In this document: piece after piece, positions 47,951-57,318 of the stretch
Layout of the letters: every line of letters starts with the position of its first letter
Numbering within the stretch: the stretch's first letter is position 1
From: an uncultured Oscillospiraceae bacterium
GTDB taxonomy: Bacteria > Bacillota > Clostridia > Oscillospirales > Ruminococcaceae
Direction: 5' to 3'
Assembly (NCBI GenBank): GCA_934446455.1
Contig: CAKSEE010000003.1
Location: 26,632 to 90,631, forward strand
Length of the DNA stretch: 64,000 bases
Notes under the pieces: generated by a model
What the model saw: only the letters and a program-made list of their open reading frames with translations
Told to the model about the DNA's origin: nothing
Databases searched by the model: none
Made by a program: the position numbers and the translations under genes

Positions 47951-50398
47951 TTACGCGTTCTGCCCGCACAGGCTCTCCGCTGCCTGCGCCGCCTCGCGCA
48001 GCGCCTCAATAACGCGCCCGTGAAGCGCCTCGTCAACACCGCCCGCAGCCGCTGCCTGCTCCGCTTCAAGGCAGACGTCCGCGCAGGACTTCGCGCCTAT
48101 GCCGCGCGCGTTGTTCTTAAGCCCGTGCACAAGCGTTCTGTAAAGCTTAGCGTCGCCTGCGGAAAGCGCCCCGCCGAGCGCCGCTTCGGTCTGCCCGCGC
48201 TCCTCGCAGAACACGCCGAGAAGCTGCATATAAAACTCCCTGTCGTTGTCGGAATATGCAAGCCCCGCAGCCTCGTCAATCGCCGCAGAGGTGCGCGAAA
48301 GATGCCTGCGCAGAAGCGCGTCAAGCTCCTCGGGCAGCACGGGCTTTGAAAGGTAGTCGTTAAAGCACATTCTGAGGTAGCTTTCCCGCGCGCCCACAAC
48401 GGCGTCGGCGGTGAGCGCCACAACGGGTGTGTGCGCGTTCTGCCCGCCCGAACGGCGCAGCTTTTCAAGCGCCTGCGCGCCGTCCATATACGGCATCATG
48501 ATATCCAGCAGGATAAGGTCAAAGCGCTGCTTTGCGCACATTTCAAGCATTTCCGCGCCGCTTTCGGCAATGGATATGCGCGCGCCCGTGCGCCCAAGCA
48601 GCTTCTCAGCCACAAGCCTGTTGTAGCGGTTGTCGTCCACTGCGAGAATCTGCGCCCACGGGCAGGAAAAGCTGCTTTCGGCTGCGGCGCTTTTCGCTTC
48701 GGCGAACGTTCCCGCAGGCTTTTGCGGCAGAGTAAGCGTGAACACACTGCCCCTGCCGTATTCGCTCTCAACGGTCAGCGTTCCACCCATAGCCTGCGCA
48801 AGCTGCTTTGTAATGGTAAGCCCGAGCCCCGTTCCCTCCTTGTTCGAGGGAACCCTGCCGAAGTTCTCAAAGATAACCTTTATGTCCTCGGGCTTGATGC
48901 CGATACCCGTGTCGGATACGGATATCACGAGATTTTCCTGCCGCATTTCCGCGCAGAGCCTTACAACGCCGCGATCGGTGTACTTTGCGGCGTTTGTGAG
49001 AAGATTGAGCACCATCTGCTTTATGCGCACGCTGTCGCCCGTAAGCCGCTCGGGTATGCGCGGGCTTATGTCGAATATAAGCTCCAGACCCTTTTCGCGC
49101 GTTTTCTGCGCCGCCATAAGGCGTATCTCCCCGAAAAGCGCCAATGTGCTGTAGGGCTTCGGAGAAAGCGCAAACGTCCCCAACTCCGCCTTTGATATGT
49201 CGAGAATGTCGTTGATGAGCGCCAGCAGCGTGCTGCCCGCGTCCGCTATGTTCTCGGAATACTCGCGGATATCGTCGCGCTGCGTTTCGGTGCGGATAAC
49301 GTCGTTAAGACCGAGGATAGTGTTTATCGGCGTGCGTATCTCGTGGCTCATGCGCGCGAGGAACTCGCTCTTGGCGCGGTTTGCGGCGTTTATCTTGTCG
49401 AGCTGTTCCTGATACTTCGTCATATTAACGAACCACACCATATACCCGCCGAGCGCGGCGTAATCCTCCACGCGCTCAGAGCGCACGTCGTAAACGCTGC
49501 CGCCGAGATTCGCTGAGATCTCGCCCTCGTTCAGCACGCGCTGTATAAGGGTGTGCTCGCCCGCGTTCTTCATCTTGGTTATCTCCGGGATAATGGCCTT
49601 TGCCGTTTCGTTTATGTATAGGAGCGTTCCGCGCTCGTCGAGCATCACAACGCCCTCAACGCCGCGGTCAAGCGCGTTTGCGGGCGCGGCGGCAGCCGTG
49701 TTGAAATATCCGTAGCGTATAAGCGACAGGTAGAAAAAGCTCACCATAAGCAGCGCGGCAAACGCGAACGGGTTGTAGCTTCCGAACACGCCGATCCATT
49801 TTAGTATAAACTCCAGAAGCAGGCAGCCTATGCCTGTTATGACATAAAGCATTCTGCGGCGCTGAACGACGTTTACACACCTCACGCAGGAAATAATAAG
49901 CGAAACAAGGATATACACCACCAAAAGCACTATGGTGATGAACGTAACGAACCAGAACGGTCCCTTGCCCACGTTTATGCGCGAGAAAGCGCCCTCCTCC
50001 ACAAGCTCCATGCCTGAGTAGAACAGCCCGTGATTACTTTCGGGCGTTGTGCCTGTTGTGATTAAGGCGAGCAGCGAAGCGCCATCCACAATGCAAAGGA
50101 CCCACCACACCGCCTTGCTTACCCTGAACCTGCCCATGAGCGAGCAGAACGCCAGCATTGACAGCGAAAACGGGTAAAGCGCGGTGTACTGCATTTTAAT
50201 CGACATTATAGCCTCGCGCGTGGTGTGCGACTCAAGCGTTTCAAGAAGCATTCCGAGTATCAGCACGAAAAGCGAATAGCAGAACATCAGAAAAGCGCTT
50301 TTCGCAGGGGAGTTTGTGCGCACAACGCACAGCACAAAAAGCACGACAAGCGCCACAAGCACAACAACGTGCACCCCGCAGAACACATAAAACATCAA
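47951..50398 (-). CDS. Hybrid sensor histidine kinase (7TM-PAS-HisKA-HATPase-REC-Hpt)
   Basis: The 815-residue protein has seven or eight N-terminal membrane helices (about 1-225, like the histidine-kinase 7TM domain), a PAS-like segment with GVVMLDERGTLLYIN, HisKA with H352 in SHEIRTPINTILG, HATPase_c (LLTNAAKYTDRG; GTGLGLTITKQLA), a receiver with D632 in LILLDIMMP, and an Hpt with H758 in LVHGLKNNARGIG. It lies 9 bp after a LytTR response regulator in one operon. The operon is divergent from the pilus-like operon, whose first intact gene encodes an orphan Hpt protein. Confidence 0.94.
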   Translation of the reverse strand: MMFYVFCGVHVVVLVALVVLFVLCVVRTNSPAKSAFLMFCYSLFVLILGMLLETLESHTTREAIMSIKMQYTALYPFSLSMLAFCSLMGRFRVSKAVWWVLCIVDGASLLALITTGTTPESNHGLFYSGMELVEEGAFSRINVGKGPFWFVTFITIVLLVVYILVSLIISCVRCVNVVQRRRMLYVITGIGCLLLEFILKWIGVFGSYNPFAFAALLMVSFFYLSLIRYGYFNTAAAAPANALDRGVEGVVMLDERGTLLYINETAKAIIPEITKMKNAGEHTLIQRVLNEGEISANLGGSVYDVRSERVEDYAALGGYMVWFVNMTKYQEQLDKINAANRAKSEFLARMSHEIRTPINTILGLNDVIRTETQRDDIREYSENIADAGSTLLALINDILDISKAELGTFALSPKPYSTLALFGEIRLMAAQKTREKGLELIFDISPRIPERLTGDSVRIKQMVLNLLTNAAKYTDRGVVRLCAEMRQENLVISVSDTGIGIKPEDIKVIFENFGRVPSNKEGTGLGLTITKQLAQAMGGTLTVESEYGRGSVFTLTLPQKPAGTFAEAKSAAAESSFSCPWAQILAVDDNRYNRLVAEKLLGRTGARISIAESGAEMLEMCAKQRFDLILLDIMMPYMDGAQALEKLRRSGGQNAHTPVVALTADAVVGARESYLRMCFNDYLSKPVLPEELDALLRRHLSRTSAAIDEAAGLAYSDNDREFYMQLLGVFCEERGQTEAALGGALSAGDAKLYRTLVHGLKNNARGIGAKSCADVCLEAEQAAAAGGVDEALHGRVIEALREAAQAAESLCGQNA

Positions 50399-50407
50399 GC
50401 CGCCCCC

Positions 50408-51124
50408 TTACGCCTGCATTTCAAAGCCCGTGAGCTTCTGCGCAAGCTCGCGGCGCAGCCTTACGGGAACGCTTACGCTGCTGCCATCGGAAAACGTCAG
50501 CATTCCGTCCGCGGTGAAGCCCGTCACGGCTTCAAGGTTCACAGCGTAGCTGCGCCCGCAGGGGTACAGTCCGTACTCGCCGCAAAGCCTCTCCATAAGA
50601 CTGCCCAGCGGCTCTGATGCTATGACGTCGCCCGAGGTGGTGTGAAAAATGGAATGGTGACGCGCCGTTTCAACATAAAGCACCGAATGCAGGTTTATGC
50701 GCGTTTCCTCGCGGCGGTAAATAACCGTGATGTACCTGCGCGACTGCGCGATAAGCAGCTGAAAGCGCTTCATGGCGCGCACAAAGTCCTCGTGGGTGTA
50801 GGGCTTGTGAAGATACCCGTCAGCGCCTATGCTGAACGCCTTAAGCGCGTGCTGCTCCGACGAGGTGGTGAACACCAGCCCGTTTTCCATGCCGAGGGCT
50901 ATGAGCTTTTCCGCAGCTTCCATGCCGTCGGTGCCGCTCATGAATATGTCGAGGAAGATGATGTCGGGCTTCTGCGGGAGCGCTGAAAATGCCTTGAGCA
51001 GCTTGTCTGCGCTGTCGAAGCATTCTACGGTAAAATCGCACTCGTTTTCCTGCGAATATGTCTTTATATTGTGCAAAAGGCGCATTCTGTCCGCCTTTGA
51101 GTCGTCGCAAACAAATACAAGCAT
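50408..51124 (-). CDS. LytTR-family response regulator
   Basis: The 238-residue protein has a receiver (phosphoacceptor D59 in IIFLDIFMSG; LHKPY Lys) and a C-terminal LytTR DNA-binding domain (about 135-235: YITVIYRREETRINLHSVLY, ETARHHSIFHTT, CGRSYAVNLEAV). LytTR regulators bind direct repeats and often control surface or peptide systems. Its promoter is back-to-back with that of the large operon starting at about 51229, so it may control that operon. It is the first gene of the kinase operon. Confidence 0.93.
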   Translation of the reverse strand: MLVFVCDDSKADRMRLLHNIKTYSQENECDFTVECFDSADKLLKAFSALPQKPDIIFLDIFMSGTDGMEAAEKLIALGMENGLVFTTSSEQHALKAFSIGADGYLHKPYTHEDFVRAMKRFQLLIAQSRRYITVIYRREETRINLHSVLYVETARHHSIFHTTSGDVIASEPLGSLMERLCGEYGLYPCGRSYAVNLEAVTGFTADGMLTFSDGSSVSVPVRLRRELAQKLTGFEMQA

Positions 51125-51156
51125 TTCGTTCCTCCATAAAAAATATATCCGCTTTA

Positions 51157-51185
51157 ATTATAGCGCCTTTGCACGATTTTGTCAA
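51157..51185 (-). promoter_or_regulatory. Sigma-A promoter of the LytTR/kinase operon
   Basis: On the minus strand TTGACA and TATAAT have a 17-bp spacer. It is divergent from the promoter at 51229-51257, with 43 bp between the two -35 hexamers. Confidence 0.9.
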
Positions 51186-51228
51186 TTTATAGTGATTGCT
51201 TTTCACACGATTTTTTACTTTCGCGCCC

Positions 51229-51257
51229 TTTACACAACGGAAAATATATGCTATAAT
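51229..51257 (+). promoter_or_regulatory. Sigma-A promoter of the Hpt-CapA-pilus operon
   Basis: TTTACA (51229-51234) and TATAAT (51252-51257) have a 17-bp spacer. It would drive the transcript that runs to the terminator at 62399. Confidence 0.82.
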
Positions 51258-51311
51258 ACATTAAAGAGCAGGGGGGAACTCTGCCCGTAACAAGAATTCA
51301 AGGTGAAATCC

Positions 51312-51593
51312 ATGACTATAAGAACGGCACAGTTATCTGATATCGACAGCATAGCGCAGGTCGGAAGCACCTGCTTCCCCGCAGAGGAGGCAGCCCCGCG
51401 CGAAGAGCCTGCGCAGCGCGTGAGGAATTACGTCAGTCGCTTCCGGCTGATATTTGACGGCGACAGGCTTGTTGCTTTTGCAGACGGCATGACGACGGAC
51501 GCAGCGGACCTTGCGGACGTTATGTACGAAAACGCGTGGCTCCACGACGAAAACGGCGGCGCTGCGTGGTATCAGATACGGCTCACGTTCTGA
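51312..51593 (+). pseudogene. GNAT acetyltransferase with internal deletion
   Basis: The 93-residue frame starts MTIRTAQLSDIDSIAQVGST, as in GNAT acetyltransferases, and continues through FDGDRLVAFADGM and DVMYENAWLHDE. It then jumps to NGGAAWYQIRLTF, which is the usual last strand of this family. The central acetyl-CoA-binding motif (R/QxxGxG/A region, roughly 60 residues) is missing, so an in-frame deletion is inferred. ATG 51312 follows AAGGTGA. It lies first under the large-operon promoter, 23 bp before the Hpt gene. It is probably inactive but might be kept for translation coupling. Confidence 0.65.
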
Positions 51594-51616
51594 GCGTTTA
51601 TTTAAGAGGGCTTGCA

Positions 51617-52090
51617 ATGAATCTACCGGATTTTCTTAACCGCAGGCGGGCGCTTAAAACGCTCGCCATGCGTTATTCCGCTGAGCGGTGCTGCGCGGAC
51701 GATACCATGTCCGCGCAGGAGATACAGGCGCTGAACGCCGCCGTAAACGGACTTGACGCGGCGCAGGGGCTGCGCTTCTGCGTGGACAGCAGGAGCTTTC
51801 TGCTTGAAATGCTGCGCGAATACGCCTGCTCTCGCAAGGACGAGGAGCTTGAACGCCTTATGCGCGCGGACGATATGCGTGGCACGGTGATATGTGCGCA
51901 TTCGCTCAAATCCATGTCGCGCACGGTGGGGCTCGTAAGGCTTGCGGAATGCTCCGCGCGGCTTCAGCACGCAGCGGAAAGAAACAGCGCCGCAGACGTG
52001 CGCAGGGCGGCTTCGCGCACGATAAAGCTGTTCAGAAAAACGGCGGCGCAGATAAAGCGCCTGCCCGACGCAGAGGGGAGTTCGACATGA
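51617..52090 (+). CDS. Orphan Hpt-domain phosphotransfer protein
   Basis: The 157-residue protein has an N-terminal helical part of unknown type and a C-terminal Hpt domain with H95 in ICAHSLKSMSRTVGLVRLAE and a following helix RLQHAAERN. Hpt proteins pass phosphate between receivers. It is coupled to the next gene by an ATGA overlap. It lies beside the divergent LytTR/hybrid-kinase operon, so it may connect that phosphorelay to the gene products of this operon. The kinase already has its own Hpt, which makes this one surplus and of interest. Confidence 0.88.
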   Translation: MNLPDFLNRRRALKTLAMRYSAERCCADDTMSAQEIQALNAAVNGLDAAQGLRFCVDSRSFLLEMLREYACSRKDEELERLMRADDMRGTVICAHSLKSMSRTVGLVRLAECSARLQHAAERNSAADVRRAASRTIKLFRKTAAQIKRLPDAEGSST

Positions 52091-53814
52091 ACGATAACGC
52101 AGGGCTGTTCGCACAAAAGGCAGCAGCGCTTGAAGCGGCGCTGCTTTCGGGCAGGAGCTTTACGGCGCTTGAAACGGAGCTTTCCCCCGCGCTTTGCACG
52201 CAGGGGCTGTACACGGCTTTCGCAGAGATATGCGACATTCACTCGCGCGCGAGGGTGTTCCGCTGCACGGCTGAGAGCCTTGAAGCGGCGTGGCGCGGCG
52301 CTCTTGCGCAGGCGGAGAGGGCTGCTGCGAACGGCTGCGCGCCGCTTTGGGTAAAGGCGGGCGTTGTGTGCCGCAGCGAATACGCGCAGCTCTGCGCCGT
52401 AAACGAGCGGCTCGAAAACGGCAAGCTGCGCTTTTTCCGCCGCGGCATCTGCTTTGACGGCGAAATGCAGCGCGCCGTGACCGAGGCGGAGGCTAACTGC
52501 TGCGGCGTTTACACCTACAAGAAAAAGCGCCTTGAGCTTACATGCGTGAACAGGTATCTCGCGGCGTGTTCGCTGCCCACGCTTTCCGCGCTGCCCGAGC
52601 AGGTAGTGCTTTTCGACTGCATGAGCGTTTTCTGCGACGAAAAAAGCGCCGTGCATACGCTCTATACCGACGGCGCGTGCTGCGGGCGGCGCGTGTGCGG
52701 GCGCGTAACCGCCGAGGACGTAAAGCGCGTTATCTCAACGTCCTCAGACTTCCTCGCGATGATGGAGGGGCTTGACGGAAAATTCGAGTACGGCTTCTTC
52801 CCGCTGTCGGGCAACGCCATAGCGGGCTACAACACCGTGCGCCACGCCTCCGCGCTATGGAGCCTTGTGTGCGCTGCGCGCGTTACGGGCGACAAATTCA
52901 CGCTTATGCAGGCGAAAAAGGCGGCTGAGTACATGGTAAGCCTGCTTTTCCGCAAATACGCGCCAAGTCCCACGCGTGAGAACACCGCGTTTCTGCCCGA
53001 CCCTACCGCGCACGAGGTAAAGCTCGGCGGCAGCGGCATTGCGATAGTCGCCCTTACCGAGCTTATGGAGCTTACGGGCGATTACCGCTACAGACAGCAG
53101 GCGGTGGAGCTCGGCAACGGCATTCTTGAGCTGTTCGACGAGCGCGACGGCAGCTTCTTCCACGTGCTGCGCTACCCTACCCTCGCCCCGCGCGACAAGT
53201 TCCGCACGGTGTACTACGACGGCGAAGCGGTTTTCGGGCTGTGCCGCCTTTACGCGCTCACGCACGAGCAGCGCTGGCTCGACGCCGCGAAACAGGCGGT
53301 GGACAGGTTTATCCGCGAGGACTACACGCAGTACCGCGACCACTGGGTGGCTTACGCGGTAAACGAGCTTTCAAAGCACCTGCCCGAGGACAAATACTTA
53401 AGCTTCGGGCTGAAAAACGCCGCAGCTTCGCTGAAAAATCTGTACACCCGCGAAACCATAGCGCACACCTCGCTCGAGCTGCTGTGCGTAACGTTTGAGC
53501 TGTACGCGCGCATTAAGGAGCAGGGGCCTGAATGCAGCTATCTCGCGGGCTTCGACGAGGCGCTGTTTATCCGCACCATATACCGCCGCGTGTGGCGTAT
53601 GCTCGACGGCTACGCCTACCCCGAGCTTGCAATGTACTTCAAGGAGCCTGCGGCGTGCGCGGGCGCTATAGTCGTGCGGCAGGGGGATTTTCGCATAAGG
53701 ATAGACGATATCGGGCATTTCTGCGCGGCGTACTGCTCGTTTTACAGGAATTTTGAAAGGCTTGAAAAGCTGCGCGCGGAGTTTGGCGAAAGCGCCGTGC
53801 AGGGGCTTAAATAG
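52087..53814 (+). CDS. Predicted (alpha/alpha)6-barrel glycan-active protein
   Basis: The 575-residue protein has an N-terminal alpha/beta part (about 1-215) that I do not recognise. After about 220 there is a helical-hairpin region: GKFEYGFFPLSGNAIAGYNT, VRHASALWSLVCAARVTGD, LGGSGIAIVALTELMELTGD, YYDGEAVFGLCRLYALTHEQ. This recurring pattern resembles six-hairpin glycosidases or epimerases that act on uronate-type polymers. No signal peptide is visible, so it would act inside the cell, perhaps during polymer synthesis. It is followed 11 bp later by the CapA-type protein. Catalytic residues cannot be assigned. Confidence 0.7.
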   Translation: MNDNAGLFAQKAAALEAALLSGRSFTALETELSPALCTQGLYTAFAEICDIHSRARVFRCTAESLEAAWRGALAQAERAAANGCAPLWVKAGVVCRSEYAQLCAVNERLENGKLRFFRRGICFDGEMQRAVTEAEANCCGVYTYKKKRLELTCVNRYLAACSLPTLSALPEQVVLFDCMSVFCDEKSAVHTLYTDGACCGRRVCGRVTAEDVKRVISTSSDFLAMMEGLDGKFEYGFFPLSGNAIAGYNTVRHASALWSLVCAARVTGDKFTLMQAKKAAEYMVSLLFRKYAPSPTRENTAFLPDPTAHEVKLGGSGIAIVALTELMELTGDYRYRQQAVELGNGILELFDERDGSFFHVLRYPTLAPRDKFRTVYYDGEAVFGLCRLYALTHEQRWLDAAKQAVDRFIREDYTQYRDHWVAYAVNELSKHLPEDKYLSFGLKNAAASLKNLYTRETIAHTSLELLCVTFELYARIKEQGPECSYLAGFDEALFIRTIYRRVWRMLDGYAYPELAMYFKEPAACAGAIVVRQGDFRIRIDDIGHFCAAYCSFYRNFERLEKLRAEFGESAVQGLK

Positions 53815-53825
53815 GGGGCATTCTC

Positions 53826-56800
53826 ATGGAACAGTTGAAAGCGCCGTCGGGCTTTGAAGCAGCGGGCGCGGACAGGTGCATAAAACTTCGCTGGAACGCC
53901 GTGCAGGGCGCGGAAAAATACCGCGTGTTCCTGCGCGCGGCGGATTCGCCCGACAGGGTGATACGCACGCGCAGCACCGCCGCCTGCCGTCTTGCGCTCA
54001 AAGGTCTTGCAAACGGGCGGGAGTACCTGCTGACCGTGCGCGCGCTGCACACGGTAAACGGCAGGGAAACAGCTGGAGCTGAAAGCGAGCGCGTTCGCGC
54101 CGTACCCGTAAGCGAGGGTCTGCGCGCGCAGGAAACGCTCTGCCTTGAGGTGGGGCAAAGCGCGCAGCTCAAGTGGGAATGCCGCGGCAAAAAGCCCGAG
54201 GCGCGCTTCTCGACAGACGCGCCCTCCGTCGTTTCTGTGAGCGCAGACGGCGTTGTAAAGGCGCTTTCGCGCGGCAGAGCGGGCGTTGTCATCACCTCCA
54301 AGGAGGATTCGCAGACCTTCCGCACGGCGGTGGAGGTCGGGCGCAGGGAGGTTTCCTGCGGGGCGCGCGCAGCGCTTTTGTTTACGGGCGGGATAACTGC
54401 GGGCGCGGCGCTGCAAAGACGCGTTCGCTCCCGCGACTTCCACGGGGAATTCAGCGCTGTAAAGGAGCTTCTGGCGGGCGCGGACCTTGCCGTGGGCGCG
54501 CTTGAGGCGTGCTGCTGCGACGGCGCGCCATACGCTGCGGAAAGCCCGCTGCTCGAGCGCGGCGGAGAAAACGCGAACGCGCCCTCTACCCTGCTCAACG
54601 CGCTTTCCGCGGCGGGATTCGGCGCTGTCGTTACCGCCGCCTGCCACAGCTGCGACGCGGGCTTCAGGGGCATACAGGACACCGCCGCAGGGATTCGCGG
54701 GCGCGGAATGCGCAACATCGGCACGCTGGGCGACGACCCCGTCGTTATCTCCGTAAAGGGCATGAACGTCGCGTTTATCGCCGTTGCCATGACCGCCGTG
54801 CCAAAGGACGACATAGCCGCAGCCAACGCCTGCGCCGTTTACAGCCGCGAATTTTTCGTGGAACTTGTGAACAGGGCGCACGGTCTGGGCGCGGAATACA
54901 TAATAGCCCTGCCGCACTGGGGCAGCGCGGCTTCCCCGCTCGTCACAAAAAAGCAGGCGGAGGAAGCGCGCTTTATGGCGCAGGCGGGCGCCGACCTTAT
55001 CATAGGCGCGCACCCGCAGGCGGTGCAGCTCGTAAGCCTTATCGAAACGCCCGACGGCAGGAAGGTCCCCTGCGCGTACTCGCTCGGGCGGCTTATCACC
55101 TCGCCGGAAGCGCCTGCGGAATACCGCGGCAGCGCTATTTTGCGCGCGGAGCTTTACAGGACGCAGACGGGCGTCAGCGCGCGGCTTACCTACACGCCGT
55201 GCATCTGCCTGCCCGCAGAGGACGGCGTGCGCGCCTATCCCTGCCGCAAACCGTTCAGCGAGGAGAGCCGCGAGTGCGCAGCCCTTACCGCGCGCAGGCT
55301 CGGCAAGGGCATAAGCTGCGAAAACCGCCGCCCGCGCGTGCTGCTGAGCGGTTCGCCGATACTGGGGGACATCTTCTCCGCAGGGAACGCGTTTCGCGTT
55401 GACAAGACCGCAATGCGGCTGTCGCAGGTGTCGCTCGGGTCGGGCGGAGGCGGCTTCTCCCCCGACGAGGGGTGCAGCGAACGGCTGAGGCTGGACATTG
55501 CAAAGGACCTGCCCGACTACATAAAGCGCACCGCGCCCGACATTATCGCGGTGGACTTCTGCACGGCGGCGGCTTCGGCGTGCTACATGATAAACGGCTC
55601 CGAGCCGCCCTGCTGCTTTACCGCAAGGCGCGTGCTGCGCCGCTCGGCGTTCTTCGCGCAGCATAAGGAGCAGCTCACGCGGGTAGCGCCGCCGTTCGGC
55701 GAGGAGTTCTGGAAGCCCGCGCTGCGCCGCTACGCCGAGATACTCGCGGCTTCGGGCGCGCGTATAATCCTTTTCCGCACGGAATACGGCGCGCACACCG
55801 CAAAGGGCGCGGAGCTCCGCGCGGCTTCGCCCAAGACCCGCGCGAACAGGCTGATGCGCGAAATGGAGGACTTCTTTATCGACATAGCGCGCCCCGCCGT
55901 GGTGGAGCTGTCGCGCTTCTACTTTCCCCTTGCGGAGGACGCCGAGGGGCGCTTTGAGCCGCACTACAGCCTTGACGCGTACAGGGCGGCGCTCGCCCTT
56001 TCATCGGACGCGGGCGTTACCTGCATAAGCGCGCCGTCTGAGGAGATATGGTTCTCGCGCGTTGTGAAATACTACGCGAGCATGACTGCGCGCTCGTTTC
56101 AGAGCTGGCTGCTCAATATGGACTGCGCTGCGGACAGAATTATCGCCTCTACCTCGGCGGAGTTCGCCGCAAAGCACGCAGAGCAGCTTATACGGCTAAA
56201 ACGCGCGGGCGGCGCGCAGCTTACCTGCGTGGGCGAGTTTTTCGCGGGTGAACCCGAAGCGCGCGAGCTTGTCCACACCGCGCAGATGATACAGGCGCTG
56301 CTTGACGGCGACCTGTCGCGCGGATACGACTTCTATGAAAGCGCGTTTAAGGGGAAGTACGTGATACTGCGCACGATGATGAGGCTTCTTGCTAAGGAAA
56401 CGGGCGCCGCCGTAAACGACAGAAGCGTTGAGCTTATGTATCTCCTGCGCGGAAAGCCGCAGCAGAAGCGCTACATTCAGTCGCAGGGGCTTAAAACGCT
56501 CGACATATGGGGCAGCTGCGTATCGCGCGAATCCGCAAACATGAGCGACGCGTTCATCGGCAGGTACATATTCAAGCAGCCCGCGCTGCTGGCATTCGAG
56601 CCGCCCGTAAACGCGCAGCTGCCCGAGGGGACGGAGGCGTTCAGCGGCAACGCATGGCGCAGGAGAACGCTTGAAAACGCGCTTTCCCGCAGCGGCATAC
56701 GCGATATTGAAAGCTCAGGGGCGCGCTGGATACTGCTCGATTTCTTCGACCTGATAAGCAAAATGGCGGAGTACAGCGGCGGGCTGTTCGAGATAGACGA

Positions 56801-57290
56801 CACGGTCATGCGCATGGACTTCTACAAGGACATAAAGAGCGCGTGCAGGCTGTCCTACCTGTTCGAGCGGCGCGGAATGAAATACTGCTTTGACGCTATG
56901 ACGCGCTTCGCGGGCGTTATAAGCGAAAGGTACGGCGGCAACATAATCCTCATAAAGGCAGAGCCGAAAAGCGAGTACATAACGCTCGACAACAGGCTCG
57001 CACCGCTTGAGGACGACGGAATGGCGGAGCTTAAGAAAAAGTTCATCTCGCTGTGCGAGGAGCGCTTTGCGGCGGTGACGGGGTGCTACGTAATCGATAT
57101 CTCAAAGCACTTCTACTCGTCTGACAGCTTTGTTTTCGGCGGCGCGCATATCGTGCATTACGAAGAGGAGTTCTACCGCACTGCGGGACGTTACATAAGC
57201 GAAATCATCGCGGGGACTGACAGACAGGTGTTCAGCGCCGTGGACGAAAACTACCTGCTGCTGCGCTCGCTGAGGCTCAGCCGCAGCTGA
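53826..57290 (+). CDS. FN3-BIG2-CapA-DUF6270 multidomain protein
   Basis: The 1154-residue protein starts with an FN3 domain (about 5-92), then a BIG2 Ig-like domain (about 100-172: SAQLKWECRG, VVSVSADGVVKALSRGRAGV). A CapA/PgsA metallophosphatase-like domain (about 180-460) follows, with LLFTGGITAG in place of the usual GDxM, and YIIALPHWGSAASP and LIIGAHPQAVQ. Two SGNH/DUF6270-like modules end the protein: a weak one at about 505-745 (VLLSGSPILGDIF) and a clear one from about 888 (TLDIWGSCVSRESAN). No signal peptide or membrane segment is seen, although FN3/BIG2 and CapA are usually extracellular. CapA proteins act in poly-gamma-glutamate or capsule systems. A role in surface-polymer modification is inferred. 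Confidence 0.75.
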   Translation: MEQLKAPSGFEAAGADRCIKLRWNAVQGAEKYRVFLRAADSPDRVIRTRSTAACRLALKGLANGREYLLTVRALHTVNGRETAGAESERVRAVPVSEGLRAQETLCLEVGQSAQLKWECRGKKPEARFSTDAPSVVSVSADGVVKALSRGRAGVVITSKEDSQTFRTAVEVGRREVSCGARAALLFTGGITAGAALQRRVRSRDFHGEFSAVKELLAGADLAVGALEACCCDGAPYAAESPLLERGGENANAPSTLLNALSAAGFGAVVTAACHSCDAGFRGIQDTAAGIRGRGMRNIGTLGDDPVVISVKGMNVAFIAVAMTAVPKDDIAAANACAVYSREFFVELVNRAHGLGAEYIIALPHWGSAASPLVTKKQAEEARFMAQAGADLIIGAHPQAVQLVSLIETPDGRKVPCAYSLGRLITSPEAPAEYRGSAILRAELYRTQTGVSARLTYTPCICLPAEDGVRAYPCRKPFSEESRECAALTARRLGKGISCENRRPRVLLSGSPILGDIFSAGNAFRVDKTAMRLSQVSLGSGGGGFSPDEGCSERLRLDIAKDLPDYIKRTAPDIIAVDFCTAAASACYMINGSEPPCCFTARRVLRRSAFFAQHKEQLTRVAPPFGEEFWKPALRRYAEILAASGARIILFRTEYGAHTAKGAELRAASPKTRANRLMREMEDFFIDIARPAVVELSRFYFPLAEDAEGRFEPHYSLDAYRAALALSSDAGVTCISAPSEEIWFSRVVKYYASMTARSFQSWLLNMDCAADRIIASTSAEFAAKHAEQLIRLKRAGGAQLTCVGEFFAGEPEARELVHTAQMIQALLDGDLSRGYDFYESAFKGKYVILRTMMRLLAKETGAAVNDRSVELMYLLRGKPQQKRYIQSQGLKTLDIWGSCVSRESANMSDAFIGRYIFKQPALLAFEPPVNAQLPEGTEAFSGNAWRRRTLENALSRSGIRDIESSGARWILLDFFDLISKMAEYSGGLFEIDDTVMRMDFYKDIKSACRLSYLFERRGMKYCFDAMTRFAGVISERYGGNIILIKAEPKSEYITLDNRLAPLEDDGMAELKKKFISLCEERFAAVTGCYVIDISKHFYSSDSFVFGGAHIVHYEEEFYRTAGRYISEIIAGTDRQVFSAVDENYLLLRSLRLSRS

Positions 57291-57318
57291 CACTACACCT
57301 ATGGAAAGGGGGCGCGCC

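Noticed and set aside
53742..55964. A 740-codon open frame on the minus strand
   Set aside because: It is antisense to the FN3-CapA gene, which has clear domains and operon context.
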